In this document: piece by piece, positions 1 through 8,351 of the stretch
How positions within the stretch are numbered: the stretch's first letter is position 1
Layout of the letters: each line of letters starts with the position of its first letter
DNA from: an uncultured Armatimonadota bacterium
GTDB taxonomy: Bacteria > Armatimonadota > Fimbriimonadia > Fimbriimonadales > Fimbriimonadaceae
Length of the DNA stretch: 64,000 bases
Assembly (NCBI GenBank): GCA_903927025.1
Contig: CAIYLG010000014.1
Span: 124,001 to 188,000 of the forward strand
Direction of reading: 5' to 3'
Notes under the pieces: generated by a model
Databases searched by the model: none
Seen by the model: the letters and a program-made list of their open reading frames with translations, nothing else
What the model was told of the DNA's origin: nothing
Translations under genes and position numbers: made by a program

Positions 1-567
1 AGGTCACTCGTTGAGTCAGCAGACCTGGTGACTCCAGACGGGAATGGAATCCTGTGGGCAGGAAAGTACAAGGGGCACCGATTTGCCGAACGCGTCAGCG
101 GTGTAGACATCCTGGAGCGCCTGTGTGCGCTCAGTGCGGAGAAGGGTTACAGACTCTACTTTCTTGGCGCAGAGCCAGGGATTGCTGATTTGGCGGCCCG
201 CCAGCTCCAAGCTAAATACCCCGGCTGCAAGATCGTGGGATCACACCATGGATACTTTCCGTCGGACAGCGACATTGAGGTTGCCCAGAAAATCGCAATG
301 ACTCAGCCTGATGTTCTTTTTGCGGCAATGGGAATGCCGCGCCAGGAGCAATTCATACGTGCAACTGAGGATCTTATAAGAGCTAAGGTTGCGATGGGTG
401 TAGGGGGATCCTTTGATGTTTATAGCGGCAAGACCAAGCGCGCACCGATCCTCATTCAGCGGATAAAGCTCGAGTGGTTGTGGCGATTGATGCTAAACCC
501 GTCCAAAATTTCGAAGGTTAGGCTGTTGCCTCGATTCGTACTCCTCGTAAGGAAGGAAGGACGATGA
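1..567 (+). CDS. WecG/TagA/CpsF family glycosyltransferase, 5' truncated by window edge
   Basis: The reading frame is open from the first base, so the gene begins upstream and about 188 C-terminal residues are visible. Family hallmarks are readable: a VTPDGNGILWAGK stretch (the usual xPDGxGxxWA motif), YFLGAEPG, the GYF segment, and PDVLFAAMGMPRQEQFI, where family members carry the conserved G(M/S)PxQE. These enzymes transfer N-acetylmannosamine or a similar aminosugar to a lipid-linked acceptor at the inner face of the membrane during teichoic acid, enterobacterial common antigen or exopolysaccharide synthesis. The basic, aromatic C-terminal end (RLMLNPSKISKVRLLPRFV) is typical of the membrane-associating tail. 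The stop overlaps the ATG of the next gene by 4 nt (ATGA), indicating translational coupling, although the neighbour is in cofactor metabolism. The sugar specificity cannot be told from sequence. Confidence 0.88.
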   Translation, partial: RSLVESADLVTPDGNGILWAGKYKGHRFAERVSGVDILERLCALSAEKGYRLYFLGAEPGIADLAARQLQAKYPGCKIVGSHHGYFPSDSDIEVAQKIAMTQPDVLFAAMGMPRQEQFIRATEDLIRAKVAMGVGGSFDVYSGKTKRAPILIQRIKLEWLWRLMLNPSKISKVRLLPRFVLLVRKEGR

Positions 568-1115
568 GAATATATACGAAATCGGGCGATGCAGGGGACA
601 CTGGGCTCTACGGTGGAGACCGAATCGCAAAGCAAAGCCCTAGAATTCACGCGATAGGAGACGTTGACGAGCTGAACGCGGCCATTGGATTGGCACGTGT
701 CTACTCGGGCGGATCTGAATTGGATCCGATCCTCTATCAGATCCAGAATTGGCTCTTTGACACGGGTGCCGAACTTGCATGCGCCCCAGGCAGTAAGTTT
801 TCAGTCGCTGCAGTCCAGCAGAGGCACTCTGAACTCCTTGAACAGTCCATGGATGAACAGTCGGAGGCTCTTCCGGAACTGAAAAACTTTATCCTGCCAG
901 GTGGTTCGGCGTTGGCCTCCCACCTTCACATTGCGCGAGCGGTTTGTCGCCGAGCAGAGCGATCGGTCCTGGCGCTTCATGAGTTGGAACAGGTTAGGGA
1001 AGAGGTGCGTATCTTTTTGAACCGACTGTCCGATTGGCTCTTCGTCGCTTCGCGAACCGCAAATCATGTTGAGAACGTCAACGATATTGCGTGGAAATTA
1101 TCGGAGAACATCTGA
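564..1115 (+). CDS. PduO-type ATP:cob(I)alamin adenosyltransferase
   Basis: 183-residue protein of the usual family length. It opens with IYTKSGDAGDTGLYGGDR, the N-terminal ATP-binding signature of PduO-type adenosyltransferases (T-x-x-GD-x-G-x-T). VDELNAAIG follows, then the arginine-rich helix HIARAVCRRAER and the C-terminal LNRLSDWLFVASR, all characteristic. The enzyme transfers the 5'-deoxyadenosyl group from ATP to cob(I)alamin, making coenzyme B12 in the cytoplasm. The ATG overlaps the stop of the preceding glycosyltransferase by 4 nt. No B12 biosynthesis genes are near, so a salvage or repair role is likely. Function is well supported by motifs; the partner enzyme is unknown. Confidence 0.93.
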   Translation: MRIYTKSGDAGDTGLYGGDRIAKQSPRIHAIGDVDELNAAIGLARVYSGGSELDPILYQIQNWLFDTGAELACAPGSKFSVAAVQQRHSELLEQSMDEQSEALPELKNFILPGGSALASHLHIARAVCRRAERSVLALHELEQVREEVRIFLNRLSDWLFVASRTANHVENVNDIAWKLSENI

Positions 1116-1116
1116 A

Positions 1117-1875
1117 ATGAACCTTAACTCTCTCGTTCTGCTTCTCAGCATGGTTTCTGCACCCCAGGGGGATGCGGCTGGAACTAAGTCGACCCCGTCC
1201 GAGATTCTCACGAAGATGTTTGCACGGTACGCATCGGCGAACTCGATTTCGGGAACTATTGCGATGACTCAATCGGCCAACGGTGCATCCATACATACGA
1301 ACACCGAATTGCAGTTTGATCGTCCATCTCAGCTTTATCTTCGGCAGGTCCGTGATGGCAGCACCGCCCGACAATGGCTGGTGACGAGCGACGGCACCGA
1401 GTGGACCTATGACCGACCGGAGAGTCAATCTGGTGCATTTGGGAAGCCACGATATCGAGAGTACGTCACTCAGCACGGGTATCGGATGACTATGTCTGAC
1501 TTCCTGACTGGAGCTAGCTCGAGCTTGGGAGATGTAAACGCCATGCTCATCTCAGCAATGTCTTCCAAGGAATGGATGAAGAGGCTCACCGGACAGTGGG
1601 CGTCGCTGCAATATGATGGAAAGTCAACGCTTGACGGCCAGTCCGTCCTAAAGATATCAGGTCAATATCGTGAGAATCCGAGCCTGGCTCCAAGTGGCAC
1701 GTTTGAGATCTACGTCTCCGAAGCCGGTGACTTCCTTCGGTACGCGACTCGCCAGCGAATGCAGTTTCCGAAGATTTCGCAGGACCCAATTGAGATCGTG
1801 ACAGTGTGGAATTCAACCCTCAAAATTGGTGCTGTCACTGATCCAAAACTGTATCGCGTCGTCATTGCTAACTAA
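1117..1875 (+). CDS. Secreted LolA-like/DUF2092-like protein
   Basis: The start chosen is the ATG one base after the stop of the adenosyltransferase gene; an in-frame upstream start would only add residues overlapping that gene. The N-terminus (MNLNSLVLLLSMVSAPQGDAAG) is a short hydrophobic signal-like segment, so export is expected. Residues 30-110 (ILTKMFARYASANSISGTI..., Q-FDRPSQLYLRQ, WLVTSDGTEWTYDRP) resemble the first strands of LolA/LolB-like or DUF2092 folds, where a small protein or lipid-binding half-barrel reports on an averaged coat. The 252-residue length fits that family. The assignment rests on pattern only; it may be an unrelated secreted beta protein. It is probably co-transcribed with the two upstream genes. 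Confidence 0.6.
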   Translation: MNLNSLVLLLSMVSAPQGDAAGTKSTPSEILTKMFARYASANSISGTIAMTQSANGASIHTNTELQFDRPSQLYLRQVRDGSTARQWLVTSDGTEWTYDRPESQSGAFGKPRYREYVTQHGYRMTMSDFLTGASSSLGDVNAMLISAMSSKEWMKRLTGQWASLQYDGKSTLDGQSVLKISGQYRENPSLAPSGTFEIYVSEAGDFLRYATRQRMQFPKISQDPIEIVTVWNSTLKIGAVTDPKLYRVVIAN

Positions 1876-1967
1876 GGAATTGACGGGGTGTAGTGATTTC
1901 TGACCACACCACGTGAAAAGGTTGTTTTTGACGCCTCAAAATATACGTTTTTGGGTAGATTGATTAC

Positions 1968-2219
1968 ATGGTCCTCGGTGGAACAGTCGCAATGAGTTTT
2001 GCTGGTCTCAAAAAGGGAATGCTCGCCAAAGTAACTCGGATCAATTCAAGCTCTCATGAGCTGGACCGATTGCAGGAAATGGGGCTCACCGTCGGAACGA
2101 CCTTCAAAGTCGTGAAAGTGGCGCCATTCGGTGATCCGGTTGAAATTGACCTGCGCGGCTATAGGCTATGCCTAAGAAAGCGTGAAACCGAAGAATTTGA
2201 AGTAGAACCGGTTGCGTAG
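1968..2219 (+). CDS. feoA: FeoA, ferrous iron transport accessory protein
   Basis: Small SH3-like FeoA protein. The diagnostic C-terminal stretch APFGDPVEIDLRGYRLCLRKRE matches the family signature (PxGDPxEIxxxGxxLxLRxxEA), preceded by LDRLQEMGLTVGTTFKVV. FeoA works with the membrane GTPase FeoB in Fe2+ uptake. The ATG used here gives 83 residues and sits 6 nt after a TAGATT box, as if leaderless. An internal ATG at 1992, with a GGTGGA ten bases upstream, would give a more typical 75 residues, so the start is uncertain. The last bases overlap feoB, whose TTG start lies inside the feoA stop region, so the two are translationally coupled. Confidence 0.93.
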   Translation: MVLGGTVAMSFAGLKKGMLAKVTRINSSSHELDRLQEMGLTVGTTFKVVKVAPFGDPVEIDLRGYRLCLRKRETEEFEVEPVA

Positions 2220-4392
2220 CCCCGAGCCAACTCCAACTGAGAGTGGACAGCAGCCTCTCATCGCCCTGGTTGGCAATCCCAACGCAGGAAAAACCACCCT
2301 TTTCAACACTCTGACTGGTTCCTTTCAGAAGGTCGGGAACTACCCAGGTGTCACTGTTGAAAAAGTGTCTGGCACCCTTATGCTGGGAAGCCAAGCTATC
2401 GAGTGCATTGACGTGCCCGGTCTTTACTCGATGGTTCCCGTGTCAGAAGACGAACGCGTTGCCGTCGAAGTCATCGAAGGAAAGTTGAGCGGTTCGCGTC
2501 GGCCCGACTTGTTGGTCTGCGTTCTGGATGCGACGAACCTGGAACGGAATCTTTTCTTCTTCAGCCAACTTGCGGAGGGAGGACAGTCCATTGTGGTCGC
2601 GCTGACCATGACGGACCGTCTTGCACAGAAGGGACACCAAATCGACCTTGCCAAGATGTCAAACCTCCTTGGGGTTGAGATCGTGCCGATGGTAGGGCAT
2701 AAGGACAAGGGTATTCAGGAGCTTAAGGATGCGATTGAGCGAAATTTGGCTCATCCACGGTTCCCTCAGTTTGAAATCGGTTTCCCTGATGCCCTAGAGA
2801 CGCGTGTGGCGCTGCTGAGAGAGCGCGTAGCGCGGGTGGGAATTGACTTTACCAAGGCAGATGTTCGGCAAGCGCTTTTAGACGCCGACCATCCTTTCAA
2901 TCGGTTTCTGGACGATTTCCCGGAGATGCAGGAAGCGTTTAGCCAAGCGCGAGCGCAACTTGCCGTTGAAGGTGTCCATCACTACGGAATCGACGTTTCA
3001 ACCCGGTACCAATGGGCAAGCGTTGTCCAGCGTGCGGTTGATAAAGAAGTTTCTGCGGCGCCAAAAGGGAGATCGCTGACTGATCGCATCGATGTGGTGC
3101 TGACCCATCGTGTTTTTGGCCTTCTCGTCTTTACGGCGCTGATGTATCTGGTTTTCCAGTCCATCTACACCTTCGCACAGCCGCTGATGAACGGAATCAC
3201 AGCTTGCTTTGACTGGCTGAAGAGTGAAATTCGCCCGTCGTTGGCTTCTGTACCTGTCCTACAGTCCCTGGTGGTAGACGGAGTCATCGCAGGAGTCGGC
3301 GGAATGTTGGTGTTCCTCCCTCAAATTCTGATTTTGTTCTTCTTCGTGGCGATGCTTGAGGGCACGGGTTACCTTGCGAGAGCAGCGTTTCTCATGGATC
3401 GGCTGTTCGGCTGGTGTGGTCTCAATGGAAGAGCTTTCATTCCACTGCTCTCGAGCTACGCCTGTGCCATTCCGGGCATCATGGCCGCTCGAGTGATGCC
3501 GGACCCTAAAAGTCGTCTTGCTACGATTTTGGTTGCGCCCCTGATGTCGTGCAGCGCAAGGTTGCCCGTGTATCTGCTCCTCATCGGGGCGTTTATTCAG
3601 CCCCGCTTCGGGGCAATTGGGGCAGGGATCGCGCTATTTGCGATGCACTTGGTGGGGCTGGTAGTCGCGATTCCAGTGGTTTGGGTTCTCAATCGAAAGG
3701 TTCTGCGCGGCAAGCGGTTGCCGTTTCTTCTCGAGTTGCCACCCTACCAGTGGCCCAAGTGGCGCGATGTCTGGATCTCGATGTATTTTAGGGCGAAAAT
3801 TTTCGTGAAGACGGCTGGCACGATCATCGTCTTTATGTCGATTCTGATCTGGGGGCTCTCGTACTTTCCACGCCTAACGCCACAATCAGCCACTCAGGTC
3901 AAATCTGAATTCGTGCAGAGTCATCCTCACGGATCGGCGGACGACATTCAAAATCAGCTTGACCAAGCCCAACTCGCCAATTCGGTCCTTGGTAGATTTG
4001 GTAAATCAATTGAGCCTGTGTTCAAGCCTGCAGGCTTTGACTGGCGCATCACCACTTCCATTCTCTCGGCTTTTCCAGCACGTGAAACGGTGGTGCCTTC
4101 TCTCGGAATCATCTTCTCGTTGGGTGGAGACGTCGAGAAGAAGTCATCTGACCTGCCCAAGGCGTTGCGCGACGCAACATGGCCGGATGGCAAGCCGTTG
4201 TTCACTCCAGCAACTGCAATAGGGTTGATGGTCTTCTTCGCCCTGTGCGCACAATGCATGGCAACCTTGGCTACCGTGAAGCGCGAGACCAATTCGTGGA
4301 AGTGGGCCGCATTCATGTTTACATACATGACACTGCTGGCCTACATTGGTGCAGTTGCGGTTCAGCAGATTGCCCACCTGTTCGGCGGTTAG
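2212..4392 (+). CDS. feoB: FeoB, ferrous iron transporter GTPase
   Basis: 726-residue polytopic protein. The N-terminal G domain shows G1 GNPNAGKTT (about residue 21), the switch region VGNYPGVTVEK and G3 DVPGLYS. The G4 position, normally NxxD, reads TMTD. A helical GDI-like region follows. From about residue 300 come the membrane gate domains, with the first gate motif GGMLVFLPQILILFF, the segment RAAFLMDRLFGWCGLNGRAFIPLLSSYACAIPG and the second gate near SAFPARETVVPSLG. It imports Fe2+ across the inner membrane. The start codon is TTG, overlapping the end of feoA by 8 nt. Sequence between the gates carries a hydrophilic insert (about residues 560-600). Identity is secure; only the G4 deviation is unusual. 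Confidence 0.97.
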   Translation: MRSPEPTPTESGQQPLIALVGNPNAGKTTLFNTLTGSFQKVGNYPGVTVEKVSGTLMLGSQAIECIDVPGLYSMVPVSEDERVAVEVIEGKLSGSRRPDLLVCVLDATNLERNLFFFSQLAEGGQSIVVALTMTDRLAQKGHQIDLAKMSNLLGVEIVPMVGHKDKGIQELKDAIERNLAHPRFPQFEIGFPDALETRVALLRERVARVGIDFTKADVRQALLDADHPFNRFLDDFPEMQEAFSQARAQLAVEGVHHYGIDVSTRYQWASVVQRAVDKEVSAAPKGRSLTDRIDVVLTHRVFGLLVFTALMYLVFQSIYTFAQPLMNGITACFDWLKSEIRPSLASVPVLQSLVVDGVIAGVGGMLVFLPQILILFFFVAMLEGTGYLARAAFLMDRLFGWCGLNGRAFIPLLSSYACAIPGIMAARVMPDPKSRLATILVAPLMSCSARLPVYLLLIGAFIQPRFGAIGAGIALFAMHLVGLVVAIPVVWVLNRKVLRGKRLPFLLELPPYQWPKWRDVWISMYFRAKIFVKTAGTIIVFMSILIWGLSYFPRLTPQSATQVKSEFVQSHPHGSADDIQNQLDQAQLANSVLGRFGKSIEPVFKPAGFDWRITTSILSAFPARETVVPSLGIIFSLGGDVEKKSSDLPKALRDATWPDGKPLFTPATAIGLMVFFALCAQCMATLATVKRETNSWKWAAFMFTYMTLLAYIGAVAVQQIAHLFGG

Positions 4393-4414
4393 CCCGGAAT
4401 AAATCTAAGGCAGA

Positions 4415-4738
4415 TTAGTTTTCGCCGACTATGACAAGCGCGCCTGCCAGGTCAACTCGGCGAATCCAGAACTCGCGCTTGCCATTTCTAAGGCTGACGC
4501 TTACCAAGAGGTCATCGGTAGCATCTTCATTGCGAATGGATGCATCACCAACATAGATTCTCTCTTGTTGCCGGACGAGTAACTCGGTGAGTTGCCGGCG
4601 TGGGACGGGGCCTTCTGTCGTGGTACTCCCATCTGGCCCGGATATGCGAAGGGCAAGCAGACCCTGGATCGAGGAGGAAACCTCGATTTCGTAGGCTGCT
4701 AGCGCACCTGCTTCGCTATAAAGGGCTATTTCACGCAC
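4415..4738 (-). CDS. Hypothetical 107-residue protein
   Basis: No family recognised. The frame reads like a real small soluble beta-rich protein (EIEVSSSIQGLLALRISG, RIYVGDASIRNEDATDDLLVSVSL, REFWIRRVDLAGALVIVGEN), with no signal peptide or membrane segment. It starts at a GTG and its stop lies 22 bp from the stop of feoB, so the two genes converge. About 270 bp without any recognisable gene separates it from the next minus-strand gene. Could be a spurious frame, but composition and length argue for a genuine gene. Confidence 0.5.
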   Translation of the reverse strand: MREIALYSEAGALAAYEIEVSSSIQGLLALRISGPDGSTTTEGPVPRRQLTELLVRQQERIYVGDASIRNEDATDDLLVSVSLRNGKREFWIRRVDLAGALVIVGEN

Positions 4739-5009
4739 TGCATTTACTATTATGCCGGAGTCACCGGGAAAGTAAAGGGGGAGTTAACTCGATGTAGGCA
4801 AAGAAACGGTCAATCTCCATGCAATGTATTTGATAGTGGTCGAAATCTAGGTTCAAAATAGCCCATTTCGGCCGGGGTCGAGGTTCTGGTAGGTCATCCG
4901 CCGTACCCAGAAATGGGGACAAAATCAGAGTCTTTTTGCCCTGGTTTCGAGCGCTCGTCGGCCCATTGCAGCAGGGGCTTTGGACCTGATGATCGACTAG
5001 GACCAGGAG

Positions 5010-5351
5010 CTATTTGATATAGCAGATCTCAACAATTTGACCCGCGACAAAGAGGAACAGGCAGTTGAGCCGCGGTTTGCTCTTGGCAATCTCTCTCGCT
5101 TCTTCGAAAGTCTTGGAAACTATGTCGCCCGAGAGACCCGCCAGCAATCCCATGTACGTGGTCGCCTCGTCTGGGTCAGGAAAGGTCGCCAACCCATCCA
5201 ACGGTTCGCCTTCTTTGCCCGTCGCGAAGTTGCAAGCGTATTTGTCTCCGCCCACACTTATCAGGAACAGCTTCGACGGAAAACTTCCGTAGCCTTGGTA
5301 TTCCTCCTGTTCAAGGTGAATTCCGAGTGGATTGTCAGAAACCTGTAGCAT
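5010..5351 (-). CDS. Small conserved-looking protein, paralogue of the gene at 24191
   Basis: 113 residues, soluble, no motif of known function. The second half (GLATF, then TFEEAREIAKSKP, then a hydrophobic strand and ICYIK at the end) aligns well with the protein encoded at 24191-24499 (GLAAF, TFDEAREVAKDRP, hydrophobic strand, IHFVR end). The first halves also match loosely (KLFLISVGGDKYACNF against NLFVLHHPASNRYGCF). The two therefore form a small paralogous family. It lies 10 bp downstream of the stop of the KimA-like transporter gene on the same strand and could be the last gene of that operon. Role unknown. Confidence 0.7.
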   Translation of the reverse strand: MLQVSDNPLGIHLEQEEYQGYGSFPSKLFLISVGGDKYACNFATGKEGEPLDGLATFPDPDEATTYMGLLAGLSGDIVSKTFEEAREIAKSKPRLNCLFLFVAGQIVEICYIK

Positions 5352-5361
5352 CGTTCTGTGA

Positions 5362-7233
5362 TTAGTTTAAGAAGTATCGGACGTTGGCGACAACTACGTT
5401 CTTTCGACTGGCCAAAGCTGTCTTCAGCTGAAGAGCCACGTTGTCTGTCAACAGCCTTTGATACCATTTTGTAGACACTGCTTCGGGCACCACGACGGTA
5501 ATGACGAGACCCGGGTTGTCGCTCCTAAGACTGTCGACGTAGGCGAGCATGGGTTCGATCAGTGATCGGTATGGTGACGGAAGCACGACAAGCTCGACTC
5601 CCTGCGAAATTTGCTCCCAGTTCCTCTGGAGTTCAGGAAGGCTGCGCTCGTTGATGGTGATATGAACAGCCTGGCAATCACCCTGTAGGGTCTTGGCGTA
5701 TTTGAGCGCGGCGACGATTCCTCGGTGCACCCGGGGAACCAGAAGCAGCACCTTGTGTTCTGTGACGTCTGGAGTGGGTTCGCTGCTTAGTTCGAGTTGG
5801 CTGGACATCGACTTGTAGCGAGCCTTGATTAGCTTGAACACGCCGTAGATGATGGGAAGCAGGACAAGAACTACCCATGCTCCGTCCGTAAACTTGGTGT
5901 AGGCGATGATCAGGAGAACCACTGCGCAAAGCACGGCGCCCACTCCATTGATGACGATGCTCTTTCTCCAACCTGGCTCGCGAAGCTTGTTCCAGTGCAC
6001 CACCATTCCGATTTGGGAAAGGGTGAATGCGGTAAAGACTCCAATGGCATAGAGCGGCAGAAGCAGATCTAACTGGCCCTTGAAGATGACCACCAGAACG
6101 CCTGACGCGGCGGCCAAGACGAGGATTCCATTGTGGAACACGAGCTTATCGCCCTGGCGAGAGAGGTATCTGGGAAGATATCCGTCTCTGGCGATGAGGC
6201 TCGTCAGTCGAGGGAAGTCGGCAAAGGCTGTATTCGCTGCCAGGATAAGGATCAGTGCGGTGAACAGCTGAACGATATACACCATCCACGACTTTGAACT
6301 TCCGAAAGCATAGACGGCGACCTGATAGGCAACCGTTGTGTAACTCTTATCGTCGTTGGGTAAGAGCGAGAGGTGCGGAATCTTCATTGCCAGAAGGCTG
6401 ATTCCAAGGAAAAGCACGCTGAGCAGGAATGCCATCCATCGGAGAACCTTGGCTGCATTCAACGACTCGGGAGCCTTAAACGCCTGAACGCCGTTACTGA
6501 CGGCTTCAATTCCAGTCAGGGCCGTACAGCCAGCCGCAAACGACCTAAGAACTAAGAAGATAAACGCGTGATTATGCTCTTTACCGTTCCATGGAGTCGG
6601 ATCGACGATTTGATGCGTCCCATGTGTCGTCATGGCTCGGTAGGCACCGAACGCGATCATGATAATGATCGACACCACGAAGCCATAGGTGGGAAAAGCA
6701 AAGATTGCTCCCGACTCCCTGACTCCCCTGAGGTTTGCATAGGCCACAAGACAAATGCAGAAGAGCGAAAGTAGGACCAGGTGGCTAAGCAGAAACGGAT
6801 AGAGCGCAGTGATCGCCAAGACTCCGGCTGCAATCGAAACTGAGACGGTTAAAACGTAGTCAATCAGAAGTGCCGCGCCAGCAAAGAGGCCCGCGGTTTC
6901 TCCTAAGTTCTCAGAGGCTACGATATACGATCCGCCTCCGGATGGATAGGCATGAATGGTCTGCTGATAGCTGAACGCGATGATCACGATCAGCAAGACG
7001 ATCGCGACCGATATCCAAACCTGGGTTCCAAGGTATCCGGCGCTGCCAAGGATGAGAACACCCAAGATCGCTTCAGTAGCGTAGGCGACCGACGACAGGG
7101 AGTCGGAGGAAAATACCGGCAAGCCTAAGAACGGTGACAGCCGTTCGTTATGGGCTTTCGATGTCGGAATCGGTGCTCCTAAGAGGGCGCGCCGGATCCG
7201 TTGCAGGGAAGTAGGTTTTGGCGAATCGTCCAT
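5362..7233 (-). CDS. KimA-like APC-superfamily potassium transporter
   Basis: 623 residues with about twelve membrane helices and a C-terminal cytoplasmic domain of some 140 residues. The N-terminus (LPVFSSDSLSSVAYATEAIL, then AYPSGGGSYIVASENLGETAGLFAGAALLIDY) is typical of the KimA/YdaO branch of APC transporters, which in Bacillus take up K+ with high affinity. The tail (HKVLLLVPRVHRGIVAALKYAKTL..., LVVLPSPYRSLIEPML) resembles the nucleotide-binding-like regulatory tail of that group. It is the fourth gene of a minus-strand run (kinase, regulator, KdpD-like sensor, transporter) and follows the KdpD-like gene by 20 bp. The neighbourhood independently points to K+. A general amino-acid permease is the alternative, less likely given the tail and context. 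Confidence 0.85.
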   Translation of the reverse strand: MDDSPKPTSLQRIRRALLGAPIPTSKAHNERLSPFLGLPVFSSDSLSSVAYATEAILGVLILGSAGYLGTQVWISVAIVLLIVIIAFSYQQTIHAYPSGGGSYIVASENLGETAGLFAGAALLIDYVLTVSVSIAAGVLAITALYPFLLSHLVLLSLFCICLVAYANLRGVRESGAIFAFPTYGFVVSIIIMIAFGAYRAMTTHGTHQIVDPTPWNGKEHNHAFIFLVLRSFAAGCTALTGIEAVSNGVQAFKAPESLNAAKVLRWMAFLLSVLFLGISLLAMKIPHLSLLPNDDKSYTTVAYQVAVYAFGSSKSWMVYIVQLFTALILILAANTAFADFPRLTSLIARDGYLPRYLSRQGDKLVFHNGILVLAAASGVLVVIFKGQLDLLLPLYAIGVFTAFTLSQIGMVVHWNKLREPGWRKSIVINGVGAVLCAVVLLIIAYTKFTDGAWVVLVLLPIIYGVFKLIKARYKSMSSQLELSSEPTPDVTEHKVLLLVPRVHRGIVAALKYAKTLQGDCQAVHITINERSLPELQRNWEQISQGVELVVLPSPYRSLIEPMLAYVDSLRSDNPGLVITVVVPEAVSTKWYQRLLTDNVALQLKTALASRKNVVVANVRYFLN

Positions 7234-7253
7234 GCAGTCAATCGAAAAGCAAA

Positions 7254-8351
7254 TTAGTGCTCGGCAACAGTGGATTCCGTGGCTACCACCAGGATGTCAA
7301 CAGTTTTCAGAGCCTTGACCAACTCCGTCAGCACGGGTGGTTTCAGGAGTTCTTGGAAGCGCGAGCGGTTCGGGTGCCCAATAATTAGGTGGGTTACGTT
7401 TTTTTCCTTCGCAAATTCGATGAGTGTTGGGGCCAGTTCGCCCTTCAGTGTGAAGGTTTTGATACCTAGTCTCTCTGCAAGCTTGAAGTCATCCTCAAGG
7501 ATCTTTCTTTCTCGATCTCCAATACTGCCTTCTTCAACATTTACAGCCAGCACTTCGCCACGCATTCTCTGGCCCATTCTCCACCCTCGTCGAATGAGTC
7601 GGAGGGCGCTGCGAGTTGGGCTGATACAGATCATCACGAGGTCCCTCGTGGCCCAAGGTTTCTCGATCCGTTTTTCCTTTCGATACTCGTCGAGATCCTC
7701 ATCAACGCGACTGGCGGCTTCGCGCATCGCAATTTCCCTTAATGCGTTGAGGTTGCCTACACGATAGAAATCTTTGGACTCCTCTTGGACCGATGGGTGA
7801 AGGATGACGTCCCCTCGCTCTAGTCTTCGAAGAAGGGCTCTCGGCGTGACGTCCACGTACTCAACTTCATCTGCCTCGTGCAGCATTTGGTCAGGAACGG
7901 TGCTGGCGATGGCAATTCCCGTAATATCCGCGATGTTGTCGTTGAGGCTTTCCAGGTGCTGAACATTTACGGTCGAAAGGACTCGTATTCCGGCGCCGAG
8001 GATCTCGTTGACGTCCTGCCACCGCTTCTCGTTCTTCGAGCCTGGCGCATTGGTTGCCTGAAGATCATCAACCAGCACGACTTCTGGCTTTCTCGCGATG
8101 ATCGCGGCAACGTCGAGCTGCAGGTGTCCTCCTTTTTCGAGGGGAGGAATCTGCTCTAGCCCAATGGACAGCACTTCGATCGGAGCCCTGTTTCTGGATT
8201 CGATGATGCCAATAACCACGTCCTGACCGCGACTGGCTCGGCGGTGAGCTTCCTCGAGCATCGCATGGGTCTTTCCAACTCCAGCGGCGTATCCGAGAAA
8301 GATTTTGTGCTTGCCGCCTTGAATAGGCGCGAGGGGTTTACTATCAGGCAT
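7254..8351 (-). CDS. KdpD-type sensor domain plus universal-stress domain, no histidine kinase
   Basis: 365 residues from an ATG that overlaps the stop of the response regulator gene by 8 nt; a TTG 12 nt further upstream is also possible. Residues 15-220 match the KdpD N-terminal sensor domain: Walker A GYAAGVGKT (20-28), VVIGIIES, VLVDDLQATNAPGS (Walker-B region), KRWQDVNEILGAGI, STVNVQHLESLND and ADEVEYVDVTP. Residues 245-365 form a UspA-like domain with the nucleotide-binding pattern (LIIGHPNRSRFQELLK). The usual DUF4118 membrane domain, HisKA and HATPase regions of full-length KdpD are absent, and the gene ends cleanly. It probably senses nucleotide or K+ state and acts on the adjacent two-component system or transporter. 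Family assignment is firm, role is inference. Confidence 0.92.
   Translation of the reverse strand: MPDSKPLAPIQGGKHKIFLGYAAGVGKTHAMLEEAHRRASRGQDVVIGIIESRNRAPIEVLSIGLEQIPPLEKGGHLQLDVAAIIARKPEVVLVDDLQATNAPGSKNEKRWQDVNEILGAGIRVLSTVNVQHLESLNDNIADITGIAIASTVPDQMLHEADEVEYVDVTPRALLRRLERGDVILHPSVQEESKDFYRVGNLNALREIAMREAASRVDEDLDEYRKEKRIEKPWATRDLVMICISPTRSALRLIRRGWRMGQRMRGEVLAVNVEEGSIGDRERKILEDDFKLAERLGIKTFTLKGELAPTLIEFAKEKNVTHLIIGHPNRSRFQELLKPPVLTELVKALKTVDILVVATESTVAEH

Noticed and set aside
801-1067. Minus-strand open frames inside the adenosyltransferase, feoB, groEL and PSD1 genes
   Set aside because: Antisense shadows of well-supported genes with no domain features.
4851-4920. CCCATTTC ... GAAATGGG inverted repeat in the gap between two small genes
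   Set aside because: Short arms and a loop of about 40 bases, no adjoining promoter or gene; probably chance.
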